Part shown: piece after piece, positions 54,632-64,000 of the stretch | Numbering within the stretch: position 1 is the first letter of the stretch | Layout: the number at the start of each line of letters is the position of its first letter | Assembly (NCBI GenBank): GCA_900142905.1 | Contig: FSRV01000001.1 | Span: 2,728,001-2,792,000 of the forward strand | DNA: 64,000 nt | Direction: 5' to 3' | Source of the DNA: Burkholderia sp. GAS332 | Lineage (GTDB): Bacteria; Pseudomonadota; Gammaproteobacteria; Burkholderiales; Burkholderiaceae | Program-made: the position numbers and the translations under genes | Notes under the pieces: generated by a model | Told to the model about the DNA's origin: nothing | The model's input: only the letters and a program-made list of their open reading frames with translations | Database searches by the model: none

Positions 54632-55423
54632 TCACACACCAACGGGCGCGGGAATCTTGAAGAGCCGGAAGAAATTTTGTGTCGTCGCGGCGGCCAGCGC
54701 CGTATCCGGCATCTCGCGTTGTTGCGCGATGAAGCGTCCGACATAACTTACGTACGCAGGTTCATTAGGCTTGCCGCGATACGGCACCGGCGCGAGATAC
54801 GGCGAGTCGGTTTCGATCAGCAAACGCTCGAGCGGCACGCGGCGCGCGACGTCCTGCACGTCGGTCGCGCTCTTGAACGTGACGATGCCCGACAGCGAAA
54901 TGTAAAAATTCTGCGCCAGCGCCTGCTCGGCCACCGCCCACGGCTCGGTGAAGCAATGCATCACGCCGCCCGGCTCGCTCGCGCGCTCCTCGACCATGAT
55001 GCGCAGCGTGTCTTCCGCCGACGAACGCGTGTGGATGATCAGCGGCTTCTGCGTGGCGTGCGCCGCGCGGATGTGGGTGCGAAAGCGTTCGCGCTGCCAT
55101 TCCATATCCGCGATCGTGCGGCCTTCCAGGCGGTAGTAGTCGAGGCCGGTCTCGCCGATCGCGACCACCTTCGGATGCTCGGCCAGCTCGATGAGTTCGG
55201 CGAGACTCGGCTCGCGCATATCCTCGTGATCCGGATGCACCCCGACCGACGCATACACGTTCTCGTACTGGCTGGCGATCGCGAGGACAGACGGCAGCGT
55301 CTCCAGGTCGACCGAGACGCACAGCGCATGCGTCACCGAATGGCTGCGCATGTTCTCGAGCACCTGCGGCAGGCGGTCGGCGAGTCCTTCGAAGTTGATG
55401 TGGCAGTGCGAATCGACAAACAT
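54632..55423 (-). CDS. tatD: TatD-family metal-dependent DNase
   Basis: 263 residues. Metal ligands in VDSHCHINF (His-X-His near residue 5), GETGLDYYR (Glu near 91), IHTRSSAED (His) and HCF; closes with IETDSPYLAPVPYRGKPNEP (in part). 3'-5' exonuclease family. The ATG at MFVDSHCH is preferred to one 45 bases upstream, which adds a non-conserved leader. Part of a run of minus-strand genes with GNAT, holB, tmk and mltG; tatD next to holB-tmk-mltG is a common bacterial arrangement. Confidence 0.94.
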   Translation of the reverse strand: MFVDSHCHINFEGLADRLPQVLENMRSHSVTHALCVSVDLETLPSVLAIASQYENVYASVGVHPDHEDMREPSLAELIELAEHPKVVAIGETGLDYYRLEGRTIADMEWQRERFRTHIRAAHATQKPLIIHTRSSAEDTLRIMVEERASEPGGVMHCFTEPWAVAEQALAQNFYISLSGIVTFKSATDVQDVARRVPLERLLIETDSPYLAPVPYRGKPNEPAYVSYVGRFIAQQREMPDTALAAATTQNFFRLFKIPAPVGV

Positions 55424-55469
55424 GATGATGTCCTGCGGGTAAATAGCTTGATGTGAATCTGGCTGCAAA

Positions 55470-55988
55470 TCAGGCGGCGGCCGGGTCGAGCCGCTTGCCG
55501 AGAATCACCAGATCGCGCTCCACGCCGTCCAGCACCGCGACGCGCGGGAGCGATCCCCACGTGTCGAAACCGAAGCCGCGGAACAGGCGCAGGCTCGCGT
55601 CATTGTGGCCGAAGATAAAGCCCAGCACGGTGTCAATGCCGAGCGCTGGCGCCACCGCGAGCGATGCCGCCAGCAGTTGCTTGCCGAGCCCCTTGCCGCG
55701 TGCGCTTTCGTCCAGATAGATACTGACTTCGGCGGTGCGCAGATAGGCCGGGCGGCCGTAGAAGTCGGAGAAGCTCAGCCATGCGATGACGCGGCCCGCC
55801 TGCTGCGGATCTTCCACCACCCACAGGGGGCGCTTTTGCGGGCCGTGCGCGTGAAACCACGCCAGACGGCTTTCGACGCTCACCGGCTCCAGATCGGCCG
55901 TGACTTGCCGCGACGGCACGGTCGAGTTGTAGATGGCGACGATCGCGGGCAGATCGTCGAGCGTGGCATCGCGGTAGGAAAGGCTCAT
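55470..55988 (-). CDS. GNAT N-acetyltransferase (phosphinothricin acetyltransferase-like)
   Basis: 172 residues. GNAT fold with acetyl-CoA loop ARGKGLGKQLL near residue 94 (R-X2-G-X-G) and the Pat/Bar-type start YRDATLDDLPAIVAIYNSTV. GFGFDTWG and DLVILGKRL close the domain. Close relatives acetylate phosphinothricin or methionine sulphoximine, but substrates vary. 46 bases before tatD on the same strand. Confidence 0.9.
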   Translation of the reverse strand: MSLSYRDATLDDLPAIVAIYNSTVPSRQVTADLEPVSVESRLAWFHAHGPQKRPLWVVEDPQQAGRVIAWLSFSDFYGRPAYLRTAEVSIYLDESARGKGLGKQLLAASLAVAPALGIDTVLGFIFGHNDASLRLFRGFGFDTWGSLPRVAVLDGVERDLVILGKRLDPAAA

Positions 55989-56094
55989 GGTGCTTTGGAC
56001 GTGAGGTAGAAGACGAATCAGCGGACGCCCGCACGGGTGGGCGCGGCGCAGTCAGGCGGGCTGACCCCGGCCGGACCGTCCGCCATCAACAGAC

Positions 56095-57129
56095 TTACGC
56101 GAACAGCTCGCGATAGCCAATAAACAGTTCTTCGAACACCAGCCGCGCATTCAGCGGATGGTTCTCGACGGCGCGCTGGCGCGTCACGGTACGCATGAAG
56201 CGGGCGAACGCGCTGGCGTCGGCTTGCGATGCACAGCGCGTCAACGCCGTCGACGCCTGCGGAAAATAGCGCGGCGCGCCAGCTGTGCGCTGCGCCAGCA
56301 AATCGTACATCCAGCGCTGCAGCCAGCCGAGCACGAGCGGCACCGGCAGCTTCTGCAGCGCCTCGCCACAGGCAAAGGCGTCGCAGTCAGCCCCGGCAGC
56401 CAGTTGCTTGAGGGTCCAGTCACGCAGCGTGCGGTTCTCGTCGCTCGCGAGCGCGAGGGCCGTGAGCGGCGCGCCGCCGGCTTCGGCGAGCAGCGCGGGC
56501 GCTTCGGCGACGCCTTGCGCGGCGAGCCACTTCGTGGCCACGTCCGGCGCGGGCATGGTCATCGGCCATTGGCGGCAACGGCTGATGATGGTGGGCAGCA
56601 GGCGGTCGACTCGCGCCGACACCATCAAAAACACCACGCCCGCCGGGGGTTCTTCGAGCGTTTTCAGGAGCGCGTTGGCCGCAGCGATGTTCAGCCCCTC
56701 GGCGGGATACAGCACGACCACGCGTGCGCCACCACGATGCGAGCCGACGCCGACGAAATCGAGCAGGCCACGAATCTGCTCGATCTTGATCTCCTTGCTG
56801 GGCGTACGCGTCTTCTTGCCTTCGTCGCCGTCGGCCTTCTCGGCTTTTTCCTCTGCGGCGTTACCGAGACCGGCTTCGGCGGCCAGCGCTTCAGGCACGA
56901 TGATCCGATAGTCCGGATGATTGCCCTGCGTGAACCAATTGCACGCCACGCACGCGCCGCAGGGCTCGCCGTTGGCCTGCTGGGCCTCGCACAGAAGCCC
57001 TTGCGCGAGGTGCTGCGCGAAGCGCAGCTTGCCGATCCCCGCCTGGCCATGCAGCAGCAAGGCGTGCGGCCAGTGCCCACGCAACTGCTGAAGGCGGTTC
57101 CAATCATCGGCTTGCCACGGATAAATCAT
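56095..57129 (-). CDS. holB: DNA polymerase III delta' subunit
   Basis: 344 residues. Clamp-loader AAA+ fold with HGQAGIGKLRFA (P-loop-like) near residue 28, a zinc module CEAQQANGEPCGACVAC near 50-66 and sensor-like ALLKTLEEPPAGVVFLMVSA. An insertion of about 25 acidic/basic residues (EEKAEKADGDEGKKTR) follows the zinc module and is absent from E. coli. Essential replication protein. 94 AT-rich bases separate it from tmk. Confidence 0.93.
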   Translation of the reverse strand: MIYPWQADDWNRLQQLRGHWPHALLLHGQAGIGKLRFAQHLAQGLLCEAQQANGEPCGACVACNWFTQGNHPDYRIIVPEALAAEAGLGNAAEEKAEKADGDEGKKTRTPSKEIKIEQIRGLLDFVGVGSHRGGARVVVLYPAEGLNIAAANALLKTLEEPPAGVVFLMVSARVDRLLPTIISRCRQWPMTMPAPDVATKWLAAQGVAEAPALLAEAGGAPLTALALASDENRTLRDWTLKQLAAGADCDAFACGEALQKLPVPLVLGWLQRWMYDLLAQRTAGAPRYFPQASTALTRCASQADASAFARFMRTVTRQRAVENHPLNARLVFEELFIGYRELFA

Positions 57130-57223
57130 CGTTTCTCTTTTAAATCAATGTGTTGACGATACTTTATGAGACTTCAAGCGAATTTCGTCTATTTTTATAA
57201 TTTTTGATTATATTTTTTTAAAA

Positions 57224-57844
57224 TCAAAGTGATGCGATCAAGTCTTCAAGTTGCTTCTGAATGCGTGCGATGCTCTGCGAAGAGTCAATGATAGCGAACC
57301 GGTACGGTGCTTCTTCCGCGCGGCGCAGATATTCGGCACGGGTGCGGTTGAAAAATGCCTCCGACTCGCTTTCGAACCGATCCGGATCGCGCGCGGCGCT
57401 GCGCCGTTCGTTGGCGATTTCCGGCGCCAGGTCGAACAGTACCGTCAGTTCCGGCTGAAAGCCGCCCTGCACCCAGCGCTCCAGCGTTTCGAGCTTGTCG
57501 CGCGGCAGACCGCGGCCGCCGCCCTGGTAGGCAAAGGTCGCGTCGCTGAAACGGTCCGACAACACCCAGTCGCCGCGCGCGAGCGCCGGCTCGATCACTT
57601 CGGCCAGATGCTGGCGGCGCAGCGCGAACATCAGCAGCGCCTCGGTTTCGAGGTCCATTTTCTGATGCAGCACGATCTCGCGGATCTGTTCGCCGAGCGG
57701 CGTGCCGCCCGGCTCGCGCGTCATCACGACCGAGCGGCCGGTGCTCGCGACCTTCTCTTCGAGGCGTTCGCGAAACCAGCTTAGGTGGGTGGTTTTGCCG
57801 GCACCGTCGATGCCCTCAAACGTTATGAATTTGCCCCGCGCCAT
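57224..57844 (-). CDS. tmk: Thymidylate kinase
   Basis: 206 residues. Phosphorylates dTMP. P-loop [12 protein letters not shown] near residue 7, DR-X motif in [18 protein letters not shown] near 95, and LID region [14 protein letters not shown]. The second of two adjacent ATGs is used (TGATG with the mltG stop); the first also overlaps mltG. Gene order mltG-tmk-holB is widely conserved. Confidence 0.95.
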   Translation of the reverse strand: MARGKFITFEGIDGAGKTTHLSWFRERLEEKVASTGRSVVMTREPGGTPLGEQIREIVLHQKMDLETEALLMFALRRQHLAEVIEPALARGDWVLSDRFSDATFAYQGGGRGLPRDKLETLERWVQGGFQPELTVLFDLAPEIANERRSAARDPDRFESESEAFFNRTRAEYLRRAEEAPYRFAIIDSSQSIARIQKQLEDLIASL

Positions 57845-58854
57845 CATTGCCCTCGAATATATTTGTCCACGGCCTTGTTGTGATCGCCGAGGGTGTCAGA
57901 AAAGATACTGCTGCCGTCGCCGCGCGATACGAAATACAGCGCAGTGGATTGCGCCGGGTTCATCGCTGCCTGCAGCGATGCGACACCGGGCAGCGAGATG
58001 GGTGTTGGCGGAAGCCCCATCCGGGTGTAGGTATTGTAGGGAGTGTCGGTCTGCAGGTCTTTCTTCCTGATGCGGCCGGTGTAACTGTCGCCCATCCCGT
58101 AGATCACGGTCGGGTCGGTTTGCAGGGGCATGCCCACCCGCAGGCGGTTCGCGAACACGGCCGCCACCATTGGCCGGTCCGATGGCTTGCCGGTTTCCTT
58201 TTCGATGATCGACGCCATCGTCAATGCGTCGTACGGGGTCTTGTAAGGCAGGTTCGGCGCGCGGGCCATCCACGCCTCGTCGAGACGCACGCGCATCAGC
58301 CGGTACGCACGGCGGTAGACATCCAGATCGCTGGTGTTCTTGTCGAACAGATACGTATCCGGGAAAAACAGCCCCTCGCCACTGCCGATCGACGCTTCCG
58401 GTGCGCCGATCGCGTTCATCAGATCGGTGTCGCTCATGCCGATCGAGTCGTGCTTGAGCGCCGGATTGGCGTCCAGCTCGGCGCGCATGTGCTTGAACGT
58501 CCACCCTTCGATGATCGTCGCCACGTATTCATTGACGTCGCCGAGCGCGATTTTTTGCAGCACTTCGTACGGCGTGATGCCTGTCTTGAACTCGTAGTTG
58601 CCGGATTTCAGATTGCCTTGCAGCCCGAGCAGCCGCGTCATGATGACGAACAGTTCAGGCTGGACCGGTACGCCGCCGCGGTTGAGCTGCAGCGTGACGC
58701 TGCGCAAGCTGCTGTGCGGTTTGACGGTGACATCGAGTTGCGCGGGGGTCAAATCGAGTGGGCTGGTGGCCCAGTGATAGCCGCCTGCGATGGCGGCTGC
58801 GGCCAGCACAACGACGATTGAGCCGGCGACGAAACATTTCTTCAGAAGGGACAT
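57844..58854 (-). CDS. mltG: Endolytic murein transglycosylase MltG (YceG)
   Basis: 336 residues. One membrane helix at about 8-27 ([20 protein letters not shown]), LysM-like part, then the YceG catalytic domain with [11 protein letters not shown] and ASIIEKETG, whose first Glu is residue 218, the same number as the catalytic Glu of E. coli MltG. Cuts nascent glycan strands. A start 27 bases earlier is possible, but a -10-like TATTAT lies just upstream of that codon, which favours the shorter form. Stop overlaps tmk. Confidence 0.93.
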   Translation of the reverse strand: MSLLKKCFVAGSIVVVLAAAAIAGGYHWATSPLDLTPAQLDVTVKPHSSLRSVTLQLNRGGVPVQPELFVIMTRLLGLQGNLKSGNYEFKTGITPYEVLQKIALGDVNEYVATIIEGWTFKHMRAELDANPALKHDSIGMSDTDLMNAIGAPEASIGSGEGLFFPDTYLFDKNTSDLDVYRRAYRLMRVRLDEAWMARAPNLPYKTPYDALTMASIIEKETGKPSDRPMVAAVFANRLRVGMPLQTDPTVIYGMGDSYTGRIRKKDLQTDTPYNTYTRMGLPPTPISLPGVASLQAAMNPAQSTALYFVSRGDGSSIFSDTLGDHNKAVDKYIRGQ

Positions 58855-58932
58855 GCGAAACGTGGCTGGGTTGGACCTCATATAATACTTGTTTGCCTTA
58901 GCTAAAGTCAGAATTGACTGTTCTCGGAATCC

Positions 58933-60030
58933 ATGAACACACCGCTCGCTACCGCTTCAGGCACTCCTTCCGTTGCGCCCGCCGTTGCTCACACGGGCAC
59001 GGCTGCCGCGGCACAGGTTGCCGCGCCTGCCGGACTTCCGGTTTTGCCGCGCCCCGCCGCTGATGAATTCGACGCCGTCATTCAACACGGCGCCTACATG
59101 CCGCTGACCCAGTTCGGCGTGATCGACGTCACCGGCGACGATGCGGCGAGCTTCCTGCACGGCCAGTTGACCAACGACACCCAGCATCTCGACGCCGCCA
59201 ATGCGCGCCTCGCGGGCTATTGCTCGGCCAAGGGCCGCCTTCTGGCGTCGTTCCTGACGTGGCGCACGAGCGACAGGATCCGCCTGCTGGTGTCGAAAGA
59301 CGTGCAGGCCGCCGTGCAAAAGCGGCTGTCCATGTTCGTTCTGCGCGCCAAGGCCAAGCTCGTGGATGCGAGCGGCGAACTGGCGGTAGTGGGCCTCGCG
59401 GGCGACGTGCGCAAAGCGCTTTCCGGCGTGTTCGATGCACTGCCCGATGGAGTGCATGTCCAGGTGGACGGCACGGCGGGTTCGCTGATTCGTGTTCCCG
59501 ACGCGCTCGACCGGTTGCGCTATCTGTGGGTCGGCCCGAAGGCCGCGATCGAGGCGCACCTGCCCTTGCTCGATGAAAAGCTCAAGCGCGTGTCACCGGC
59601 GGTATGGGACTGGCTCGACATTCGTGCGGGCGAACCGCGCATCACGCAGCCGGTGGTCGAGCAGTTCGTGCCGCAAATGGTTAATTTCGACGTGCTCGGC
59701 GCGGTCAATTTCCGCAAAGGCTGCTATCCGGGTCAGGAAGTGGTGGCGCGCAGCCAGTATCGCGGCACGATCAAGCGGCGCACCTCGCTCGCGAACGTGG
59801 CGGGCGAACTGGCGACGGTCAAGGCCGGTGCGGAATTGTTCCACTCGGACGATCCGGGCCAGCCTTGCGGGATGGTGGTGAATGCGGCGTCCGCGTCGGA
59901 AGGCGGTGTCGATCTGCTGGTAGAGATCAAGCTGGCGGCGCTCGAAGGCGGCTCGGTGCATTTGGGCGCCGCGGAGGGTCCGGCGCTGACGTTCCTGGCC
60001 TTGCCGTATGGGTTGCCGACTGAGGTTTAA
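58933..60030 (+). CDS. ygfZ: Folate-binding iron-sulphur repair protein YgfZ
   Basis: 365 residues. GcvT-like fold with the diagnostic KGCYPGQEVVAR motif (Cys264), which binds tetrahydrofolate and supports iron-sulphur enzymes such as MiaB. N-terminal 35 residues are Ala/Thr/Pro-rich and not part of the fold (core begins near DEFDAVIQHGAYMPLTQFG). Divergent from mltG with 78 bases between starts. Followed by an intrinsic terminator. Confidence 0.94.
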   Translation: MNTPLATASGTPSVAPAVAHTGTAAAAQVAAPAGLPVLPRPAADEFDAVIQHGAYMPLTQFGVIDVTGDDAASFLHGQLTNDTQHLDAANARLAGYCSAKGRLLASFLTWRTSDRIRLLVSKDVQAAVQKRLSMFVLRAKAKLVDASGELAVVGLAGDVRKALSGVFDALPDGVHVQVDGTAGSLIRVPDALDRLRYLWVGPKAAIEAHLPLLDEKLKRVSPAVWDWLDIRAGEPRITQPVVEQFVPQMVNFDVLGAVNFRKGCYPGQEVVARSQYRGTIKRRTSLANVAGELATVKAGAELFHSDDPGQPCGMVVNAASASEGGVDLLVEIKLAALEGGSVHLGAAEGPALTFLALPYGLPTEV

Positions 60031-60043
60031 GCTTTCGAACCCG

Positions 60044-60071
60044 AGCGGCGCAATCAAGCGCCGCTTTTTTT
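60044..60071 (+). terminator. Intrinsic terminator after ygfZ
   Basis: AGCGGCGC and GCGCCGCT (eight pairs, six-base loop AATCAA) followed by seven T. It lies 14 bases after the ygfZ stop and 50 bases before the next ATG. Confidence 0.9.
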
Positions 60072-60120
60072 GGCCTTTGTTACTTCAACTCCACCGCCCT
60101 CACCGGGAGACACCCACCCG

Positions 60121-60954
60121 ATGTGCCTGATCGTCTTCGACTGGCGACCCGATGCGGTCGACGGACCGCTCTTCACGCTCGCCGCGAATCGCGACGAATT
60201 CTTTCGCCGCACCGCCGAGCCGATCAGTTGGTGGCATGACGTGCCGACCGTGCTGGCCGGCCGCGATCTGGTGGGCGGTGGCACGTGGCTCGGCATGGCA
60301 CGCGATGGCCGTTTCGCCGCGCTCACCAATTACCGCGCGCCGCATGAAATGCGCGCCGATGCACCGACGCGAGGCACACTGGTCAGCGACTGGCTCAGTA
60401 GTTCGGGCAACGGCCAGCACGAAACCCCGCTCGACTATCTGCACCACGTCGCGCGAACCGGTGACATTTACAACGGCTTCAATTTGCTCGTCGGCGACTG
60501 GACGCGCCGTGAGCTCGGCTGGTACTGCAACCGGTCGAACATTGCGCCCACGCTGCTCGCGCCCGGCACGCACGGCATCTCGAATGCGGTGCTCGATACC
60601 GCCTGGCCGAAGCTGGTCAAAAAGCGCGCGGAACTGGGCGCCATGCTCACGCGCGAGGCGATGCCGCCGCTCGAACGCCTGATCGATCTGATGCGCGATC
60701 CGCGCCTCGCGCGCGATGACGAATTGCCGTCCACCGGCATTCCGCTCGAACGGGAGCGGGCGTTGTCGGCGGCGTTTATCGAAACGCCGGAATACGGCAC
60801 ACGCGGCACGACCGCGGTACGCGTGGTCGCGCATGGCGAAGTGATCAGCGTAGCGGCCGCCGAGCGCAGCGACGACAACGGCTCGCACAGGATCGTGCGG
60901 CCCGGCGACTTCGAGCGCAGCTTTGCGTTCAACGTTGAACGCGAGATCGCCTGA
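60121..60954 (+). CDS. NRDE-family (TANGO2-like) protein
   Basis: 277 residues. Starts MCLIVFDWRPD, with the eponymous motif AANRDEFFRR near residue 21 and GGTWLGMARDGRFAALTNYR near 56. The N-terminal Met-Cys is conserved in the family, which resembles Ntn hydrolases and in eukaryotes is linked to haem handling and Golgi/ER organisation. The bacterial role is unknown. GGGAGA lies eleven bases before the ATG. Confidence 0.92.
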   Translation: MCLIVFDWRPDAVDGPLFTLAANRDEFFRRTAEPISWWHDVPTVLAGRDLVGGGTWLGMARDGRFAALTNYRAPHEMRADAPTRGTLVSDWLSSSGNGQHETPLDYLHHVARTGDIYNGFNLLVGDWTRRELGWYCNRSNIAPTLLAPGTHGISNAVLDTAWPKLVKKRAELGAMLTREAMPPLERLIDLMRDPRLARDDELPSTGIPLERERALSAAFIETPEYGTRGTTAVRVVAHGEVISVAAAERSDDNGSHRIVRPGDFERSFAFNVEREIA

Positions 60955-61108
60955 GGCGCTGCTGACTGCCCGCTTACCTCCGGACGATCCACCTGCTGAT
61001 CGCCCCTCACCGTTTTCGATCTCATGGATGATCGCTTGACGGCCACCTCACCGTTTTACAGCCGGGCATCTCTGCACGATCACTTGCGCGTTTTACATGG
61101 AGCGGCGA

Positions 61109-62068
61109 CTATTCGGCGCCGAACGCCGCCCGCAATGCTGCAGACGCATCTCCATGCGCCTGCGCGACGTCGGGCACGAAGCCCCCCATCTTGAAGAACT
61201 CGTGGATCATCCCCGGGTAGCGTTTCAGCGTGACCTGATTGCCCGCTGCGCGAAGTTTTTCCGCGTACGCATCGCCTTCGTCGCTTAAGGGATCGTATTC
61301 GGCGGTCGCAATCCATGCCGGCGCAAGGCCGCTGAAAGCGGGCGCGCCGCGCTTGCCGTCCAGTGGCGCGAAACGCCAGTCGTCGCGGTCGCTCTTGTCG
61401 CGCACGTACTGCTCGAAGAACCATTGAATCGTGTCGCCCGACAGCAGGAAACCATCGGCGAGGCGCGAGTGCGAATCGGTTTGCTGATGGCCGGTGGCGC
61501 CCGGATAGATCAACAATTGCAGCACGAGCTTGATGCCCGCGTCACGTGCCAGCACGGCGCACACCGTTGCCAGCGTGCCGCCCGCGCTATCGCCGCCCAC
61601 GGCCAGCCGCTCTGCGTCGACACCGTATTCCGCAGCATGCGCATGCAGCCAGGTCAACGCATCGAACGCGTCTTCAACGGCGGTGGGAAATTTATACTCG
61701 GGCGCGAGCCGGTAATCGACCGACAGCACCGTGCACTGACCATCACGCGCGAACATCCGGCACACCGCATCGTGCGTATCGACACTGCCGACCGTGAAGC
61801 CGCCGCCGTGGAAATACACCAGCGCCGGCGCAGGCTCGGCCCAGCTCGGCTCGACAGGCTGATAAAGACGCGCGCGAATCGTCGCGCCGTCGCGCGTCGG
61901 CACGTGCAGATCTTCGACCGAGAACATCGGCGCGCTCGCGATTTCCAGAATCGGCGCGCTTTTTTCATAGGACGCGCGCGCCTGCTGCGGGGTCAACTCG
62001 TGAAGTTGCGGGCGCTTCGCACGCGCAATCATGTCGAGCACCTGCTCGATCTTCGGATTCAGCGGCAT
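61109..62068 (-). CDS. Alpha/beta hydrolase, hormone-sensitive-lipase family
   Basis: 319 residues. Oxyanion motif YFHGGGFTVGS near residue 84, nucleophile elbow GGDSAGG near 158, Asp in YDPLSDEG near 258 and His in GMIHEFFKM near 288, a complete HSL (bacterial type IV) carboxylesterase set. Starts MPLNPKIEQVLDMIARA, the usual first line for these esterases. Substrate unknown. Followed upstream by the SDR and MDR genes on the same strand, forming a likely lipid or aldehyde/ester utilisation unit. Confidence 0.92.
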   Translation of the reverse strand: MPLNPKIEQVLDMIARAKRPQLHELTPQQARASYEKSAPILEIASAPMFSVEDLHVPTRDGATIRARLYQPVEPSWAEPAPALVYFHGGGFTVGSVDTHDAVCRMFARDGQCTVLSVDYRLAPEYKFPTAVEDAFDALTWLHAHAAEYGVDAERLAVGGDSAGGTLATVCAVLARDAGIKLVLQLLIYPGATGHQQTDSHSRLADGFLLSGDTIQWFFEQYVRDKSDRDDWRFAPLDGKRGAPAFSGLAPAWIATAEYDPLSDEGDAYAEKLRAAGNQVTLKRYPGMIHEFFKMGGFVPDVAQAHGDASAALRAAFGAE

Positions 62069-62184
62069 TGGGCGTCGGGTGGCGAGTGGGCGCCGGGCGT
62101 TAATGGGTTAAAAAACGGGAGGAAACATCGGGGCAAACAGCAAAGTAAACCGGTGGCAAGCGCGCCGTATGATGCCGAGCGCCC

Positions 62185-63075
62185 CTAGCTCTCGTTCTTC
62201 ACTTCGGGTTTCAGCGACATCGGATCGGTCGGATTGCGCAACTGCTCGATATCCTCGTGGCGCAGCTTCACTGTCGCCATGATGCCCGGATGCGTGACGA
62301 TGTAGAAACGCCGCGCCGCGATCGCTTCGAACGTGATGTCGGCGACGTCGGCCGCGCTCAGCTTGCCCGACTGCACCGCGCGGTGCAGTTGCTTGCCGGC
62401 GGCGATCTGCGAGCGGGTCGGCCCGCTATCGTTGCGCAGTTCCGCGGGCCGCGCGCGTTCGGCATCGGCGATGCCGGTCGGCACGAAGGCCGGGCACAGC
62501 AGCGAACAGCCCACCTCGCCGCCATCCGCCGGCTTTGCCGCCTGCGCGAGTTGCAGGTCGTGATAAAGCGTCTCCGTCAACGACACCACCGCGTGCTTCG
62601 AGGCGTTGTAGATGCCCATTGCGGGCGGCGACAGCAAGCCCGCCACCGAGGCCGTATTGACGATATGCGCGGGTTCGTTCTGCCGCAGCATGATCGGCGT
62701 GAAGGCGCGCACACCGTTCGCGACGCCCATCACGTTGACGTTGAACACCCACGCCCAGTCGTTCGCCGAGCTTTCCCAGAGGAAGCCACCCGAGCCCACA
62801 CCGGCGTTATTGAACAGAAGATGCACCTTGCCGAAGGCGTCGAGCGCCGCTTGCGCGAGCGCTTCGACCTGGGCTGCGTCGGACACGTCGGTCGGCACGC
62901 CGATTGCCTCGGCGCCGCCGGCGCGTAACGCGTCGACGGTTTGATGAAGCGCCTCGGGATTCACGTCGGCCAGCACGAGCTTCATGCCGAGCGATGCGCC
63001 CTTCTCCGCGAACGCCCGGCCAAAGCCGCTTGCCGCACCGGTGATCACCGCCACCTTGCCTGCGAATTCGAACAT
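62185..63075 (-). CDS. Short-chain dehydrogenase/reductase
   Basis: 296 residues, classical SDR. Cofactor motif TGAASGFG at 12-19, NNAGVGSGG near 90, catalytic Ser in NTASVAGLL and Tyr-X3-Lys in YNASKHAV near 159. The Asp after the second strand (LADVN) suggests NAD+ preference. Substrate not predictable. 109 bases after the MDR gene region and 116 bases before the esterase. Confidence 0.92.
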   Translation of the reverse strand: MFEFAGKVAVITGAASGFGRAFAEKGASLGMKLVLADVNPEALHQTVDALRAGGAEAIGVPTDVSDAAQVEALAQAALDAFGKVHLLFNNAGVGSGGFLWESSANDWAWVFNVNVMGVANGVRAFTPIMLRQNEPAHIVNTASVAGLLSPPAMGIYNASKHAVVSLTETLYHDLQLAQAAKPADGGEVGCSLLCPAFVPTGIADAERARPAELRNDSGPTRSQIAAGKQLHRAVQSGKLSAADVADITFEAIAARRFYIVTHPGIMATVKLRHEDIEQLRNPTDPMSLKPEVKNES

Positions 63076-63199
63076 CTTGCTTCTCTCCTGGGTTTAGCGG
63101 CTCGGGGTTATTCGCCGGGAACCGCCAGCCGATAAGTTTATCGGCTGGACCGCCTCGACATCTACCGTATGCCCATGCGCGGCTCGACAGCCGCCGCGC

Positions 63200-64000
63200 T
63201 CAGATCAGCTTGACGAGCTGCTTGCCGAAGTTCTTGCCCTTCAGAAGACCGATGAACGCCTCGGGCGCCGCATCGAGCCCTTGCGCAATGGTCTCGCGAT
63301 ATTGCAGCTTCTTCTGCGCGACCAGCGTGCCGAGTTGCTTGAGCGCTTCGGGCCACACGTCCATATGCTCGCTGACGATGAAGCCCTGCACCAGCAGCCG
63401 TTGCGTGAGCATCAGCGACGGATGCTTGAGCGGCAGCGGCTGGCCGTCGTAGCCCGCGATAAAGCCGCACAACGCGATGCGGCCGAACGCGTTCATGCGC
63501 GCCAGCGTCACGTCGAGCACTTCGCCGCCGACGTTTTCGAAGTAGCCATCGACGCCATCCGGCGTCACGGCTTTGAGGTCCTTATACAGATTGCCGGCCT
63601 TGTAGTCGACGCAGGCATCGAAGCCGAGCGTATCGACCACATAGCGGCACTTGTCCGCGCCGCCGGCGATGCCGACCGCGCGCGCGCCGGCCAGCTTCGC
63701 CAGTTGCCCGACCACGCTGCCCACCGCGCCGCTCGCCGCGCTGACCACCACCGTCTCACCCGCTTTCGGCACGATAATCTTGTTCAGGCCATACCAGGCC
63801 GTCACGCCGGGCATCCCGACCGGGCCGAGATACGCCGACAGCGGCACGTGCGTATCGTCGACTTTCTGCACGCCCGCACCGTTCGAGGTGCCGTACTCCT
63901 GCCAGCCGAACATCGCGACAACCTTATCGCCGACCGCGAATTTCGGATTCTTCGACTCCACCACTTCGCCCACCGTGCCGCCGATCATCACTTCGTCCAG
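63200..64000 (-). CDS. Zinc-independent NADP-dependent oxidoreductase, MDR family (partial, N-terminus beyond right edge)
   Basis: The visible C-terminal 266 residues include the cofactor loop AASGAVGSVVGQLAKLAG, GIAGGADKCRYVVDTLGFD, DGYFENVGGEVLD and a closing KGKNFGKQLVKL, matching the leukotriene B4 / prostaglandin reductase and CurA group. They reduce C=C bonds of enones with NADPH and lack the catalytic zinc. The frame stays open to the right edge. Confidence 0.92.
   Translation of the reverse strand: MDEVMIGGTVGEVVESKNPKFAVGDKVVAMFGWQEYGTSNGAGVQKVDDTHVPLSAYLGPVGMPGVTAWYGLNKIIVPKAGETVVVSAASGAVGSVVGQLAKLAGARAVGIAGGADKCRYVVDTLGFDACVDYKAGNLYKDLKAVTPDGVDGYFENVGGEVLDVTLARMNAFGRIALCGFIAGYDGQPLPLKHPSLMLTQRLLVQGFIVSEHMDVWPEALKQLGTLVAQKKLQYRETIAQGLDAAPEAFIGLLKGKNFGKQLVKLI

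Noticed and set aside
57130..57223. AT-rich gap between tmk and holB as a sigma-70 promoter
   Set aside because: No convincing -35/-10 pair with normal spacing could be chosen on the minus strand, so no promoter is called.

Overview
The window is a GC-rich, gene-dense stretch of a beta-proteobacterial chromosome or megaplasmid, most probably Paraburkholderia/Burkholderia. The case for that genus is the gene order and protein character of a cepacian-type (bce) exopolysaccharide locus, together with the codon use. No rRNA, tRNA, CRISPR array or intact insertion sequence was found.

Layout. 1-5001: nitrate assimilation operon nirB-nirD-nasA (minus strand; nasA is cut by the left edge). Its leader can be read in detail: a -24/-12 sigma-54 promoter, two NtrC-like dyads upstream, two hexaloop hairpins of the ANTAR/NasR type and an intrinsic terminator just before nirB. 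5002-5877: a MOSC protein. 6035-13679: glycolate utilisation (glcC-like regulator divergent from glcD-glcE-glcF-glcG-glcB) with two identical-core operator sites. 13904-26672: bce-II half of the exopolysaccharide locus (galU/bceT, acyltransferases, a double-domain glycosyltransferase, a Wzx-type flippase, a secreted beta-propeller, an SGNH hydrolase and GDP-mannose dehydratase). 26673-28482: an inserted gene for a Fic protein with an AbiEi-like N-terminal winged helix, preceded by an array of about 19-bp direct repeats whose last copy lies inside the coding region. 28504-44042: bce-I half (bceK-J-I-H-G-F-E-D-C-B on the minus strand, bceA divergent). 44285-45442: an unusual protein that joins an IS-transposase-type N-terminal domain to an unrelated C-terminus. 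46028-54579: small accessory genes (YCII, PsiF, SYLF lipoprotein, a glycosyltransferase, an OLD-like ATPase, otsA, a Rap1a/Tai-like protein, an ankyrin protein). 54632-60954: conserved housekeeping block tatD, GNAT, holB, tmk, mltG, ygfZ, NRDE protein. 61109-64000: lipid/ester metabolism genes (HSL-type hydrolase, SDR, zinc-free MDR reductase cut by the right edge).

How it works together. Sugar nucleotides (GDP-Man, GDP-4-keto-6-deoxy-Man, UDP-Glc, UDP-GlcA) are made by BceA, Gmd/BceN, GalU/BceT and Ugd/BceC. BceB starts the lipid-linked unit, four single glycosyltransferases and the two domains of BceR extend it, BceQ flips it, BceI polymerises it and BceE/BceF with the phosphatase BceD export and control it. 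Counting domains gives seven sugar transfers, the size of the cepacian repeat unit. Acyltransferases and the SGNH hydrolase probably decorate it.

Most unusual parts: the self-contained AbiEi-Fic gene with its repeat operator, the domesticated transposase domain beside bceA, the two-layer control of the nitrate operon, and a series of degenerate minisatellites in intergenic gaps, two of which begin exactly at stop codons.
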